A stretch of DNA of 64,000 nucleotides from Billgrantia zhangzhouensis (lineage in GTDB: Bacteria > Pseudomonadota > Gammaproteobacteria > Pseudomonadales > Halomonadaceae), in the NCBI RefSeq assembly GCF_021404465.1, contig NZ_JABFTT010000008.1, positions 62,001 to 126,000 on the forward strand, written 5' to 3'. Of this stretch, positions 1 to 9,796 are shown piece after piece. The notes below the pieces were generated by a model. The model did no database searches and had not been told where the DNA came from. It worked only from the letters and a program-made list of their open reading frames with translations. Position numbers and translations under genes: made by a program. Within the stretch, counting starts at the first letter, position 1; the number at the start of each line of letters is the position of its first letter.

Positions 1-1
1 G

Positions 2-289
2 TTGCACCGTGAGAAGGCGCTGCCCATCGAGCTGTCCGGTGGCGAGCAGCAGCGGGTGGGTATCGCCCGTGCGGTGGTCAATAAACCCTCGCTGCTGCTG
101 GCCGACGAGCCTACCGGCAATCTCGACCCGCAGCTCTCGGCCGACATCATGGCGCTGTTCGAGGACTTCAACCGCATTGGTACCACGGTGATGATCGCCA
201 GCCACGATCTCGCGCTGATCGCTCGTTTGCGCCATCGCGTGCTGCGTCTGCGAGAGGGGCGTCTGGTGGCCGACGAGGAGGCTGCATGA
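2..289 (+). CDS. ftsE: FtsE, cell-division ABC transporter ATPase (3' part)
   Basis: This is the C-terminal part of an ABC ATPase cut by the left window edge, so its true start lies upstream. The visible part has the ABC signature LSGGEQQR, a Walker B strand ending [11 protein letters not shown] and the switch histidine in IASHD. FtsE pairs with the membrane protein FtsX and drives periplasmic amidase activation at the septum. The stop overlaps the ftsX start as ATGA, and rpoH follows, the classic ftsE-ftsX-rpoH order. That order separates it from other small ABC ATPases such as LolD. Confidence 0.95.
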   Translation: MHREKALPIELSGGEQQRVGIARAVVNKPSLLLADEPTGNLDPQLSADIMALFEDFNRIGTTVMIASHDLALIARLRHRVLRLREGRLVADEEAA

Positions 290-1290
290 GCCGTCAATCG
301 CGCGAGAGCGGCTTGAGCCGCCGTCAGCCTCCCGCGCCGCCACGCGGCGCCCGCAGCCAGCGCACGCGTTCCTCGAGCCGTTTTCGCGGCTGGCTGCGCC
401 ACCATCGCGCCATGTGCCTGGACAGCGCACGGCGGTTGCTGCGAGCCCCCATTGGCAGCCTGCTCACCATGCTCGCCATCGCCATCGCCCTGGTGCTACC
501 GGCAGCGCTGTGGCTGGCGCTGGACAGTGCGCGTCTGCTCGATGCCGAACTCGAGGAGAGTGCTACGCTCACTGCCTATCTGGAACATCGTGTCGATGAG
601 GCCCAGGCTGAGCGCATCGACGAGGCGGTGAATGCCCACGAGGGGGTGTCGCGTACCCGGCTGATCAGCGCCGCCGAGGGCATGGCCGAGTTCCAGCAGG
701 CGCTGGGGCTGGCCGATGCTCTGGGCCGGCTCGAGGACAATCCGCTACCGGCCAGTATCGTGGTGGTGCCGGTGGACCCGGCTCCCGAGGCCGTGCGTCA
801 GCTGGCCGGAGAGCTCGAGGCGCTGAGCGGCGTCGACGAGGTGCGCCTCGACCTGGCCTGGCTCGAGCGGTTGCGTCACCTGGCCGAGCTGGGCAGCCGC
901 CTGGCGCTGGCGCTGGCGGTGCTGTTCGGCTTGGGCGTGCTGCTGGTGGTGGGCAACACCATTCGTCTGGCGGTGGAGAGCCGTCGCCAGGAGATCGAGG
1001 TGGTGATGCTGATCGGTGCCACCCACGCCTTCGTGCGGCGGCCGTTTCTCTACAGCGGGGCCTGGTACGGCCTCGGCGGTGGCCTGCTCGCCTGGGGGCT
1101 GCTGGGGCTCGGCAACCAGTGGCTGGCGGTGCCGGTCAGCGCGCTGGCGGCCAGCTACGGTGCCACCTTCAGCCTGCCCCGCCTGGGGCTGGAGGGCTCG
1201 GCAACGCTACTATTGTGCAGTACACTATTGGGCTGGCTGGGTGCCTGGATCGCTGTGAGCCGCCACCTCGCGGAGGTGCGGCCGCGGTAA
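286..1290 (+). CDS. ftsX: FtsX, cell-division ABC transporter permease-like protein
   Basis: FtsX is the inner-membrane partner of FtsE and relays ATP hydrolysis to peptidoglycan hydrolase activators at the division site. The 334-aa protein has a basic, Arg/Ser-rich cytoplasmic N-terminus of about 55 residues and one hydrophobic segment near residues 60-80. A periplasmic domain to about residue 200 follows, then three membrane segments. The start ATG overlaps the ftsE stop by 4 nt, so translation is probably coupled. The stop codon lies inside a 24-bp tandem duplication. Length and topology are normal for proteobacterial FtsX. Confidence 0.95.
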   Translation: MSRQSRESGLSRRQPPAPPRGARSQRTRSSSRFRGWLRHHRAMCLDSARRLLRAPIGSLLTMLAIAIALVLPAALWLALDSARLLDAELEESATLTAYLEHRVDEAQAERIDEAVNAHEGVSRTRLISAAEGMAEFQQALGLADALGRLEDNPLPASIVVVPVDPAPEAVRQLAGELEALSGVDEVRLDLAWLERLRHLAELGSRLALALAVLFGLGVLLVVGNTIRLAVESRRQEIEVVMLIGATHAFVRRPFLYSGAWYGLGGGLLAWGLLGLGNQWLAVPVSALAASYGATFSLPRLGLEGSATLLLCSTLLGWLGAWIAVSRHLAEVRPR

Positions 1291-1316
1291 AGAGCGGAGG
1301 TTCGGCCGCGGTAAAA
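1270..1316 (+). repeat. Two-copy 24-bp tandem repeat across the ftsX stop
   Basis: Two 23-nt copies at 1270-1292 and 1294-1316 differ at two positions (G/T near the middle and the last base). The first copy encodes the last FtsX residues and the stop codon; the second repeats that segment after the stop. A recent local duplication is the simplest reading. Confidence 0.8.
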
Positions 1317-1399
1317 GGTCGCAGGAAAATACTGCGCTAGCGACTGCGCCCAGCATCTGCCACGCTGTCGGCAGGAATAGGGAACATTATCGACTTTCA

Positions 1400-1413
1400 C
1401 CCGTCTAAACGGG
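1400..1413 (+). promoter_or_regulatory. Small hairpin in the rpoH 5' leader
   Basis: The arms CCCGT (1400-1404) and ACGGG (1409-1413) pair around a CTAA loop, 40 nt before the rpoH start. The rpoH Shine-Dalgarno site AAGGAG (1438-1443) lies outside it. Its function is unknown. It may only stabilise the 5' end or take part in folding with the coding region. Confidence 0.35.
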
Positions 1414-1453
1414 CGACTGAACCGTACATAGGTTTTCAAGGAGACAACCTGCA

Positions 1454-2320
1454 ATGAGCACCAGTCTTCTGCCGGTGGGTCATCTCTCGCCAGGGCATGA
1501 CCTCAACGGGTACATCCAGGCGGTCAACGGCATTCCCATGCTCACCGCCGAGGAAGAGCGCGAACTCGCCTTCCGCCTTCACGAAGAGGGCGACCTGGAG
1601 GCGGCGCGTCGTCTGGTGTTGTCGCATCTGCGCTTCGTGGTCCATATCGCGCGAAGCTATTCCGGCTACGGCCTGCCACAGGCCGACCTGATCCAGGAAG
1701 GCAACGTGGGCCTGATGAAGGCCGTCAAGCGCTTCGACCCCAACCAGGGGGTGCGCCTAGTCTCCTTTGCCGTGCATTGGATCAAGGCCGAGATACACGA
1801 ATTCGTGTTGCGCAACTGGCGTATCGTCAAGATCGCCACCACCAAGGCCCAGCGCAAGCTGTTCTTTAACCTGCGCAGCGCCAAGAAGCGTCTGGCCTGG
1901 CTGAATAACGACGAGGTCGACGCCATTGCCCGCGATCTCGACGTCAAGCCCGAGGTCGTGCGCGAGATGGAAGGGCGCCTGGCGGCACACGACGCTGGTT
2001 TCGACGTCTCGCCGAGTGAGGACGAGGATGCGGCCTACCAGGCGCCGGTGCACTACTTGGACGATGCTGGCGCAGACCCCGCGGTCCAACTCGAGGACAG
2101 CGATTGGGAAGACGACGCCAGCCGTCGCTTGAAGATGGCTCTTGAGTCGTTGGATGAGCGCTCCCGCGACATCCTGCAGCGCCGCTGGCTGGTCGATGAC
2201 AAGGCCACCCTGCATGAGCTGGCTGATGTCTATGGCGTCTCCGCCGAGCGCATTCGCCAACTCGAGAAGAACGCCATGATGAAAATCCGCCAGCAATTGG
2301 GCGGAGCCCTGGCCGCCTGA
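1454..2320 (+). CDS. rpoH: RNA polymerase heat-shock sigma factor RpoH (sigma-32)
   Basis: RpoH directs RNA polymerase to heat-shock promoters. The 288-aa protein carries region 2 ([20 protein letters not shown] near residues 76-95) and the RpoH-specific box QRKLFFNLR at residues 133-141, which separates it from RpoD and RpoS. Region 4 with a helix-turn-helix ([18 protein letters not shown]) is near the end. The start is set by AAGGAG 10 nt upstream. It lies after ftsEX with a 163-bp gap and ends at a strong hairpin shared with slmA on the other strand. Confidence 0.97.
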   Translation: MSTSLLPVGHLSPGHDLNGYIQAVNGIPMLTAEEERELAFRLHEEGDLEAARRLVLSHLRFVVHIARSYSGYGLPQADLIQEGNVGLMKAVKRFDPNQGVRLVSFAVHWIKAEIHEFVLRNWRIVKIATTKAQRKLFFNLRSAKKRLAWLNNDEVDAIARDLDVKPEVVREMEGRLAAHDAGFDVSPSEDEDAAYQAPVHYLDDAGADPAVQLEDSDWEDDASRRLKMALESLDERSRDILQRRWLVDDKATLHELADVYGVSAERIRQLEKNAMMKIRQQLGGALAA

Positions 2321-2348
2321 CCGGCCGGTAGCGTTGCGTCAACGATGA

Positions 2349-2369
2349 AGCCCCGGCCTGGCCGGGGCT
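2349..2369. terminator. Bidirectional intrinsic terminator between rpoH and slmA
   Basis: A perfect GC-rich inverted repeat has arms at 2349-2358 and 2360-2369, flanked by AA on the left and TTTT on the right. It lies between the convergent ends of rpoH (+) and slmA (-). It can serve rpoH directly; the T-run is weaker on the minus side. Confidence 0.85.
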
Positions 2370-2385
2370 TTTGCATGTCGGAGGG

Positions 2386-3000
2386 TCAGGCGATCTGGGT
2401 GATCGGCTCGCGCATCAGCCGTGCCGAGAGCAGCGCCCACTGGTCGTCCCAGTGCTCGGTGGGACGACGCTGGAAGTCGCTGCGCACGTACTGCGAGATG
2501 CGCCCTTCGGCCACGGCGATCAGCAGGTTGGCCGTGGCCGATACCTGCATCACTGTGCGGCGGCGCTCGCGCAGCTCCGCCTCGCGCAGTACCTGCTTGA
2601 GCTGGGTCTCCAGGCGCTCGAAGAGCTGATGGATACGCAGCCGCAGCCGGGCGGTCTCGCCGGTCAGCACGTCGCCTTCGAGCAGGCGCGAGAGACCGGG
2701 GTTCTTCTCGGCGAAGGCCAGCAGCAGGGTGAGGATCTGCCCGCAACGTGGTATGGCCTCGGGAACTTCGTCGAGGATGCGCGAGATGCGCTCGAACAGG
2801 GTCTCTTCGATAAACGAAATCAGCCCCTCGAACATGCGCGCCTTGCTCGGGAAGTGTCGGTAGAGCGCGGCTTCTGAGACGCCTACCTGGCGCGCCAGCG
2901 CCGCGATGGTGATGCGCTTGCCGCTGTCTTCTTCCAGCATCAGGGCGAGCGCCTGCAGGATCTGCTCGCGCCGGCTGGAATTCTGTGTAGCCTGCGTCAT
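2386..3000 (-). CDS. slmA: Nucleoid occlusion factor SlmA (TetR family)
   Basis: SlmA binds DNA sites spread over the chromosome and blocks FtsZ assembly over the nucleoid. The 204-aa protein has a TetR-type helix-turn-helix (ITIAALARQVGVSEAALYRH at residues 30-49). The stretch LYRHFPSKARMFEGLI and the later INQLFERIE-like segment (IHQLFERLETQLKQVLRE) match SlmA rather than generic TetR repressors. It is last in the minus-strand run coaBC-dut-algC-argB-slmA; in E. coli slmA also lies beside dut. The gap to argB is 72 bp. Confidence 0.9.
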   Translation of the reverse strand: MTQATQNSSRREQILQALALMLEEDSGKRITIAALARQVGVSEAALYRHFPSKARMFEGLISFIEETLFERISRILDEVPEAIPRCGQILTLLLAFAEKNPGLSRLLEGDVLTGETARLRLRIHQLFERLETQLKQVLREAELRERRRTVMQVSATANLLIAVAEGRISQYVRSDFQRRPTEHWDDQWALLSARLMREPITQIA

Positions 3001-3072
3001 GTCGGAGTTTGTCTTCTGGTTATTGAATGGCTGGAAGCACCGCCCACCGTCAGACGCTGGGCGGAAGTTGCT

Positions 3073-4002
<930 letters not shown>

Positions 4003-4024
4003 TCAGGGATACGAAACGCTGCCG

Positions 4025-5422
4025 TCAGCTGGGCAGCGTCAGCGCCGGATCGACCTGCTTGAGGGCGTCGGCGAAACGGTTGCGAATACGCTCGAGGGCG
4101 GCGTCGCTCTTGCCTTCGAAGCGCAACACCAGCACGGGCGTGGTGTTGGAGGCGCGGCACAGGCCCCAGCCATCGGGATAGTCGACGCGAATGCCGTCGA
4201 GGGTGGTTTTAACGCCTTCATCGCCGAAGTCTCCCTCGCGGGCCAGCTTGTCGACCAGCTCGAATTTGTTTTCGTCGGTCACATGCACGTTGATTTCGGG
4301 CGTGCCGAGGTCCTGCGGGTAGCGGGCGAAAAAGGTATCGGCATCGTCTTCCTGCTTGGAGAGGATCTCCAGCAGCCGGGCGGCACCGTAGATGCCGTCG
4401 TCGAAGCCGTACCAGCGCTCCTGGAAAAAGATGTGGCCGCTCATCTCGCCGGCGAGCTGAGCCCCGGTCTCCTTCATGCGTGCCTTGATCAACGAATGGC
4501 CGGTGCGCCACATCTCCGGCGTGCCTCCTGCCTTTTCGACGACGCCTGCCAGGTTGCCGGTGCACTTGACGTCGAAAATGACCCGGGCGCCTGGGTTGCG
4601 CTCGAGCATGTCCTCGGCGAAGGCCATCATCAGGTGATCGGGGTAGATCAGCTGCCCGCTCGGCGTCACCACGCCCAGGCGGTCTCCATCGCCGTCGAAG
4701 GCCAGGCCGATGTCGGCGCCGGTCTCCTTCACCGTGCGAATCACGTCCTGCAGGTTCTCTAGCTTGCCCGGGTCGGGGTGATGGTTGGGGAAGTTGCCAT
4801 CGATCTCGGCGAACAGCGGTATCGTTTCGACCCCCAGCTTCTCGATCAGCTTGGGGCCCAGCTCGCCGGCCACACCGTTACCGCAGTCGACCACCGCCTT
4901 GAGCGGGCGCTCGAGACGGATGTCGCCGAGGATACGCTCGAGGTAGGCGTCGCGCACGTCTTCATGACGCACGCTGCCCTGACCCTTGAGGAGGTCACCG
5001 GACTCGATACGCTTGTACAGCGCGGTAATCGCTTCGCCTGAGAGCGTCTCGCCGCCCAGTACGATCTTGAAGCCGTTGTAGTCAGGTGGATTGTGGCTGC
5101 CGGTGACCATCACCCCCGAAGCGGTGCCTTCGAGTACGTGAGTGGCGAAGTAGAGCACCGGCGTGGGCACCATGCCGATATCGATCACGTCGCGGCCGGC
5201 GGCGGTCAAGCCGCGAACCAATGCCTCACTGAGCCGTGGGCCGGAGAGGCGGCCGTCGCGGGCTACTATCACGGTGGATTCGTTGCGGGCGGCGGCTTCC
5301 GAGCCGATGGCTCGACCGATCTTCTCGACGGTCGCCTCGGTCAAGGTGTCGTCGACGATGCCGCGAATGTCGTAGGCGCGGAAGATGGAGGCCGGTACGG
5401 GGCTGCTCTCGACTTGGCTCAT
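4025..5422 (-). CDS. algC: Phosphomannomutase/phosphoglucomutase AlgC-type
   Basis: The enzyme interconverts mannose-1-P/6-P and glucose-1-P/6-P, feeding GDP-mannose, LPS and other polysaccharide precursors. The 465-aa protein matches AlgC length. The phosphoserine loop is TGSHNP with Ser at residue 109, and the metal loop is DGDGDRLG. A C-terminal domain begins with EGDFGDEG and contains the phosphate-binding RASNTTP. It lies between dut and argB, the same order as in Pseudomonas. Whether it works mainly on mannose or glucose cannot be read from sequence. Confidence 0.93.
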   Translation of the reverse strand: MSQVESSPVPASIFRAYDIRGIVDDTLTEATVEKIGRAIGSEAAARNESTVIVARDGRLSGPRLSEALVRGLTAAGRDVIDIGMVPTPVLYFATHVLEGTASGVMVTGSHNPPDYNGFKIVLGGETLSGEAITALYKRIESGDLLKGQGSVRHEDVRDAYLERILGDIRLERPLKAVVDCGNGVAGELGPKLIEKLGVETIPLFAEIDGNFPNHHPDPGKLENLQDVIRTVKETGADIGLAFDGDGDRLGVVTPSGQLIYPDHLMMAFAEDMLERNPGARVIFDVKCTGNLAGVVEKAGGTPEMWRTGHSLIKARMKETGAQLAGEMSGHIFFQERWYGFDDGIYGAARLLEILSKQEDDADTFFARYPQDLGTPEINVHVTDENKFELVDKLAREGDFGDEGVKTTLDGIRVDYPDGWGLCRASNTTPVLVLRFEGKSDAALERIRNRFADALKQVDPALTLPS

Positions 5423-5523
5423 AGCGGTTCCTTGTCAGACAGATATATGTTCGTTGGTGCCAGGTTGCGACGGCGCTGCCGGGCGTCACCGCTCCTTGGG
5501 ACGATCGGCGGCGTTCCTGGAGG

Positions 5524-5994
5524 TCAATGGCGGCCCGAGCTGCCGAAGCCGCCTTCACCACGCAGGCTGGCCTCGAATTCATCGACGACTTCCAGCTCGG
5601 CCTGGACCACCGGTACCAGGACATACTGGGCCAGCCGCTCGAACGGCTCCAGTACGAAGGTGTCGGTACCGCGGTTCCAGGTGGAGATCATCAACTCGCC
5701 CTGGTAGTCGGAATCGATCAGTCCCACCAGGTTGCCGAGCACGATGCCGTGCTTGTGGCCCAGGCCCGAGCGCGGCAGGATCAGGCCGGCCAGGCCCGGG
5801 TCGCCGATATGAATGGCAAGCCCGGTGCGTACCAGCTCGCATTGGCCGGGTTCGAGGACCAGCGGTTCGTCGAGCAGGGCGCGCAGGTCCATGCCGGCGG
5901 AGCCCAGGGTGGCATACCGGGGCATGAAGTCGCGCAGGCGTTCATCGAGCAGCTTGACGGCCAGGCGCGGTCGTTGGGGGCGGGAATCGGACAT
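5524..5994 (-). CDS. dut: Deoxyuridine 5'-triphosphate nucleotidohydrolase (dUTPase)
   Basis: Dut hydrolyses dUTP to dUMP and pyrophosphate, keeping uracil out of DNA and supplying thymidylate synthesis. The 156-aa trimeric-type protein has the five motifs in order: GMDLRA, PRSGLG, the [11 protein letters not shown] core, RLAQYV, and the C-terminal [10 protein letters not shown]. The frame is open further upstream into the end of coaBC. I chose the internal ATG at 5994 because it gives the family N-terminus and a normal length. Confidence 0.95.
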   Translation of the reverse strand: MSDSRPQRPRLAVKLLDERLRDFMPRYATLGSAGMDLRALLDEPLVLEPGQCELVRTGLAIHIGDPGLAGLILPRSGLGHKHGIVLGNLVGLIDSDYQGELMISTWNRGTDTFVLEPFERLAQYVLVPVVQAELEVVDEFEASLRGEGGFGSSGRH

Positions 5995-6035
5995 GGTGGC
6001 TCCGTCGGTTCTGCGGGTTCCGGGCAGGTTCGGGT

Positions 6036-7322
6036 TCAATGTACGGGGCGGGAAGTCAGGCGGCCGAGCGCTCGCTCGATCACCACCCTGGCCAACTCTG
6101 TCTTGGGCTGCGGCGGCAGCTGCTCGCCGCCTTCTCCCTCGCCGTCGCGCCACAGCAGCAGGGCGGCATTGTCGTCGGCACCGAAGCCGAGCCCCGCGGC
6201 AGAGACATCGTTGGCGACGATCATATCGAGCCGCTTGCGTGCCAGCTTGTCGCGAGCGTAGGCCTCGAGATCGTGGGTTTCCGCGGCAAAGCCCACCACG
6301 AAGGGACGCCCCCCGGCCGCATCGCGCATATGGGCAATATCGGCAATGATGTCGGGGTTCTTGAGCAGCTTCAGGGTCAGGCCTTCCTCGCCTTCGCGTT
6401 TCTTGATCTTGTGCTCGGCGGCTGTCGCGGCGCGATAGTCGGCCACCGCGGCACAGCCGATGAACAGGTCGCAGTCAGCCGCCAGTCGGCGACTCGCCTC
6501 GTGCATCTGTAGCGCGGTTTCCACATCGGTGCGCTCGACTCCCTCGGGTGTGGGCAGGTTCACCGGGCCACTGATCAGGCTGACCCGGGCGCCGAGCTTT
6601 GCCGCAACGGCGGCCAGGGCGAAGCCCATCTTTCCCGAGCTGTGATTGGAGAGATAGCGCACCGGGTCCAACGGCTCGCGAGTGGGGCCGGCGGTGATCA
6701 CCACGTGCAGGCCTCGGGCCGGGGCGCCCTCGGCCGCTGGGGCCTGGCCGTGCACGGCTATGCTGGGAGGCGGGATGAGTTCGGCCATGATCGCCTCGGG
6801 CTCGAGCATGCGACCCGGCCCCACGTCGCCGCAGGCCTGATCGCCGCTGGCCGGTCCCAGCAGTCGCCAGCCGTCCTGTTCCAGGCGGGCGGCATTGCGC
6901 TGGGTGGCCAGGTGGCGCCACATGGCCTGGTTCATGGCCGGCGCCATGATCTTCTCGGCTTCGCTGGCCAGGCACAAGGTGGTGAGCAGGTCGTCGGCCA
7001 TGCCCTGGGCCAGACGCGCCATCAGGTCGGCGGTGGCCGGGGCGATCAGGATCGTCTCGGCCCAGCGGGCCAGCTCGATATGGCCCATGCCGGCTTCTGC
7101 TTGGGGATCGAGCAGCGAGGTGCGCACCGGCTCGCCGGTCAGCGCCTGGAGCGTCAACGGCGTGATGAAAGCCTGGGCGCCCTCGGTCATGACCACGCGA
7201 ACTTCGCAGCCTGCCTGCTTGAGCAGCCGAGCGAGCTGGGCACTCTTGTAGGCGGCGATGCCGGCACTGATGCCGAGCAGGATGCGTCGGCCGGCAAGCC
7301 GTTGCACGCGTTGCGTAGTCAT
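6036..7322 (-). CDS. coaBC: Bifunctional phosphopantothenoylcysteine decarboxylase/synthetase CoaBC
   Basis: The fused enzyme joins cysteine to 4'-phosphopantothenate (CoaB half) and decarboxylates the product (CoaC half) on the way to coenzyme A. The 428-aa protein starts with the flavodoxin-like [13 protein letters not shown] and has the PAMNQAMW loop in the CoaC half. After a linker near residue 195 the CoaB half begins with [15 protein letters not shown] and NHSSGKMG. It is the first gene of the minus-strand operon and is divergent from radC. Confidence 0.97.
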   Translation of the reverse strand: MTTQRVQRLAGRRILLGISAGIAAYKSAQLARLLKQAGCEVRVVMTEGAQAFITPLTLQALTGEPVRTSLLDPQAEAGMGHIELARWAETILIAPATADLMARLAQGMADDLLTTLCLASEAEKIMAPAMNQAMWRHLATQRNAARLEQDGWRLLGPASGDQACGDVGPGRMLEPEAIMAELIPPPSIAVHGQAPAAEGAPARGLHVVITAGPTREPLDPVRYLSNHSSGKMGFALAAVAAKLGARVSLISGPVNLPTPEGVERTDVETALQMHEASRRLAADCDLFIGCAAVADYRAATAAEHKIKKREGEEGLTLKLLKNPDIIADIAHMRDAAGGRPFVVGFAAETHDLEAYARDKLARKRLDMIVANDVSAAGLGFGADDNAALLLWRDGEGEGGEQLPPQPKTELARVVIERALGRLTSRPVH

Positions 7323-7455
7323 GCTGTTTTCCTGAACTGAAACCCGACCGCCTACCTTACCACTGCCGTTGAAGTTACGCAGCCGCAGCCTTCAGCCAAG
7401 GTCGGTTACAATGGGGACTTCAATCATCAGGGAAAGCGTAGCAAGGAGACACGGG

Positions 7456-8130
7456 ATGTCGATTCGCGACTGGCCCGAGGGCGAGCGCCCGCGGGAAAAA
7501 CTGTTGGCGCTGGGTGCCGGGGCGTTATCCGACGCCGAATTGCTGGCCATTTTCCTGCGCGTGGGGGTGGCGGGGCGCTCGGCGGTGGACCTTGCCCGCG
7601 ACCTGCTGGGTTCGTTTGGCGGTTTGCGCCAGTTGCTCGAGGCCGACCAACAGCGCTTCTGCGCTGAACGAGGCCTGGGCACGGCCAAGTTCGTCCAGCT
7701 CCAAGCCACCCTTGAACTGTCGAAGCGTCATCTGGCGGCTCAGCTCGCTCGCGGCAATGCGCTGACCTCGCCCACGCTGGTGCGCGCTTACCTGGCTACC
7801 CAGCTGCGTCATCTGGGGCACGAGGAGTTCACTGCACTGTTTCTCGATACCCAGCACCGTGTGATCCGCTTCGAGTCGTTGTTTCGCGGCACGCTGGACA
7901 GTGCCTCGGTCTACCCCCGCGAGGTGGCGCGCCGCGCACTGGAGCTGGGCGCCGGGGCGATCATCTTCGCCCATAACCACCCCTCCGGCGTGGCCGAGCC
8001 CTCTGATGCCGACCGACGTATCACCGAGCGGCTACGCGAGGCGCTCTCGCTGTTCGAGATTCGCGTGCTGGATCACTTCGTCGTCGGCGATGGGGAGGTC
8101 GTTTCCTTTGCAGAACGCGGCTGGCTTTAG
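7456..8130 (+). CDS. radC: RadC-family JAB/MPN metalloprotein
   Basis: The 224-aa protein has an N-terminal helix-hairpin-helix region ([15 protein letters not shown]) and a C-terminal JAB1/MPN domain with the metal motif [14 protein letters not shown]. RadC's cellular role is uncertain; the old link to repair came from a mis-mapped mutation. The chosen ATG follows GCAAGGAGAC and gives the usual N-terminus. The frame is open 29 codons further up. It faces away from coaBC, the dfp/radC arrangement found in E. coli. Confidence 0.93.
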   Translation: MSIRDWPEGERPREKLLALGAGALSDAELLAIFLRVGVAGRSAVDLARDLLGSFGGLRQLLEADQQRFCAERGLGTAKFVQLQATLELSKRHLAAQLARGNALTSPTLVRAYLATQLRHLGHEEFTALFLDTQHRVIRFESLFRGTLDSASVYPREVARRALELGAGAIIFAHNHPSGVAEPSDADRRITERLREALSLFEIRVLDHFVVGDGEVVSFAERGWL

Positions 8131-8214
8131 GAAACACGGCATAAATGGCTGCGCGAGCGAATCGCTGCGTTGCGCCGGCCTTTGCTGCCGGCTAAGCCCG
8201 TGAGAGAGGAAAGC

Positions 8215-8245
8215 TTGCGGGGGTGGGGGTAGGGGGGTGTAGAAT
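8215..8245 (+). promoter_or_regulatory. Possible rpmB promoter 1 with an all-G-rich spacer
   Basis: TTGCGG (8215-8220) and TAGAAT (8240-8245) are separated by 19 nt made almost wholly of G runs of 5, 5 and 6. The -10 is preceded by TG directly abutting it. Spacing is longer than ideal, so this may be a weak or regulated promoter. Confidence 0.35.
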
Positions 8246-8255
8246 ACGCGGCTAC

Positions 8256-8284
8256 TTGCCTGTAGGGGCGCACTCTGCTATAAA
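8256..8284 (+). promoter_or_regulatory. Likely rpmB-rpmG promoter 2
   Basis: TTGCCT (8256-8261) and TATAAA (8279-8284) are 17 nt apart, a good sigma-70 match, 112 nt before the rpmB start. Confidence 0.6.
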
Positions 8285-8395
8285 GTGCAGCCTTTGAATT
8301 CCCTTGGGTCAAATGACAACGGGGTCGTTCCCGGTTTGCCCGACAGGTTTTGAACACACAGGTTTGACCACCTGGCCAAGCGGTTGGAGGCTCCC

Positions 8396-8632
8396 ATGTC
8401 CAAAGTATGTCAGGTTACCGGCAAGCGCCCGGTGACTGGTAACAACGTTTCACACTCCCAGCGCAAGACCCGCCGTCGTTTCTTGCCGAACCTGCACACC
8501 CACCGTTTCTGGGTGGAGTCCGAGAACCGCTTCGTCAAGCTGCGGGTCTCCTCCAAGGGTATGCGCATCATCGACAAGAAGGGCATCGACGCGGTGCTCA
8601 GCGACATCCGCAAGCGCGGCGAAGCCGTCTAA
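8396..8632 (+). CDS. rpmB: 50S ribosomal protein L28
   Basis: The 78-aa basic protein begins [20 protein letters not shown] and has the L28 hallmark [17 protein letters not shown]. It belongs to the large ribosomal subunit. The start is set by TGGAGG 5 nt upstream; an in-frame ATG four codons earlier would overlap that site. rpmG follows after 25 bp, the usual pair. Confidence 0.97.
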   Translation: MSKVCQVTGKRPVTGNNVSHSQRKTRRRFLPNLHTHRFWVESENRFVKLRVSSKGMRIIDKKGIDAVLSDIRKRGEAV

Positions 8633-8657
8633 GCGACAGATCAGGGAGTAAACAGCC

Positions 8658-8813
8658 ATGCGTGACAAGATCAAGTTGGTGTCCAGCGCCGGTACCGGCC
8701 ACTTCTACACCACCAACAAGAACAAGCGGAACACTCCGGACAAGCTCGAATTCAAGAAGTACGATCCGGTCGTCCGCAAGCATGTGATGTACAAGGAAGC
8801 CAAGATCAAGTAA
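8658..8813 (+). CDS. rpmG: 50S ribosomal protein L33
   Basis: This 51-aa basic protein begins [19 protein letters not shown] and ends EAKIK, a typical cysteine-free (zinc-independent) L33. A Shine-Dalgarno-like AGGGAG lies at 8643-8648. It follows rpmB and precedes mutM, the order seen in E. coli (rpmB-rpmG-mutM). There is no Cys-X-X-Cys pair, so it should not respond to zinc limitation. Confidence 0.97.
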   Translation: MRDKIKLVSSAGTGHFYTTNKNKRNTPDKLEFKKYDPVVRKHVMYKEAKIK

Positions 8814-8821
8814 GCCGATCC

Positions 8822-8841
8822 GACGCCCGCCGCTGGGCGTC
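8822..8841 (+). terminator. Hairpin after rpmG
   Basis: The arms GACGCCC (8822-8828) and GGGCGTC (8835-8841) pair around a 6-nt loop just after the rpmG stop. No U-run follows, so it may only protect the mRNA 3' end. Confidence 0.4.
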
Positions 8842-8887
8842 CATGGCGACTTGACGGCTTCCAGCCGCAGGTAGCAAGACCTGTCCT

Positions 8888-8915
8888 CCTGAACCCGGTG
8901 CATACCGGGTTCAGG
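8888..8915 (+). terminator. Long hairpin between rpmG and mutM
   Basis: A perfect 12-bp stem (8888-8899 with 8904-8915) has a GCAT loop, followed by a moderately T-rich stretch. It is probably the rpmBG terminator or an RNA processing/stabilising structure; mutM starts 28 nt later. Confidence 0.55.
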
Positions 8916-8943
8916 CGTATCTATTTCCCGGATGTTTTTCGCC

Positions 8944-9774
8944 ATGCCCGAGCTTCCCGAAGTCGAGACCACCCGGCGCGGTATCGCCCCCCATGTGGAA
9001 GGGCGCGAGATCGTCGAGGCGATCGTGCGCCAGCCGCTTCTGCGCGTGCCGGTGCCGGATGACTTCATCGAGCGCCTGGTGGGCTCTCGCATTGGCACCC
9101 TGGCTCGTCGCGCCAAGTACTTGCTGCTGCCGATCGAGGGCCGGGGGAAGGGCGCCGGCAGTCTGGTCTGGCATCTGGGCATGTCGGGCAGCCTGCGCAT
9201 CGCCCGGCTGGGCGATCTGCCCAAGAAGCACGATCATGTCGATCTGGTGCTCGACGACGGCGCCATCCTGCGTTACCACGATCCGCGCCGCTTCGGCTTC
9301 GTCGACTGGCTCGCAGGCAGCTTGGAGAGCGACCCGCGTCTGGCGAATCTGGGGCCGGAACCGCTCTCCGAGGCCTTCGACGCTGAGCGGCTCTATCGGC
9401 TCTCTCGTGGCCGGCGCATGGCCGTGAAACCGTTCCTGATGGACAATACCGTGGTGGTCGGCGTGGGCAACATCTACGCCAGCGAGGCGCTGTTCCTGGC
9501 CGGCATCGACCCGCGCCGGGCCGCAGGGCGTATCTCTCTCGAGCGCTACGAGCGCCTGGCCGCAGCGGTGCGAGAGGTTTTGGCCGCCGCCATCACCCAG
9601 GGCGGCACCACCCTGCGCGACTTCGTCAGCGGCACTGGCGAACCGGGCTACTTCAAGCAGCGCCTCAACGTCTATGGCCGTCACGGCCAGGGTTGCCGAC
9701 GCTGCAACGGCGAGCTGCGGCTGGTGACGCTGGGCCAGCGGGCCAGTGTCTTCTGCCCCTCTTGCCAAAAATGA
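8944..9774 (+). CDS. mutM: Formamidopyrimidine-DNA glycosylase (Fpg/MutM)
   Basis: MutM removes 8-oxoguanine and formamidopyrimidines from DNA and cleaves the abasic site. The 276-aa protein starts [14 protein letters not shown], with Pro2 as the Schiff-base nucleophile and Glu3 as the catalytic acid, which fixes the start at 8944. Lys in the SLERYE-preceding region, the conserved FRIxxYG-type [13 protein letters not shown], and a C-terminal zinc finger (CRRC...CPSC) complete it. Two Met codons just upstream are rejected because Pro2 must follow the initiator. Confidence 0.97.
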   Translation: MPELPEVETTRRGIAPHVEGREIVEAIVRQPLLRVPVPDDFIERLVGSRIGTLARRAKYLLLPIEGRGKGAGSLVWHLGMSGSLRIARLGDLPKKHDHVDLVLDDGAILRYHDPRRFGFVDWLAGSLESDPRLANLGPEPLSEAFDAERLYRLSRGRRMAVKPFLMDNTVVVGVGNIYASEALFLAGIDPRRAAGRISLERYERLAAAVREVLAAAITQGGTTLRDFVSGTGEPGYFKQRLNVYGRHGQGCRRCNGELRLVTLGQRASVFCPSCQK

Positions 9775-9796
9775 CCCTCATTTCACGAGACCGACC

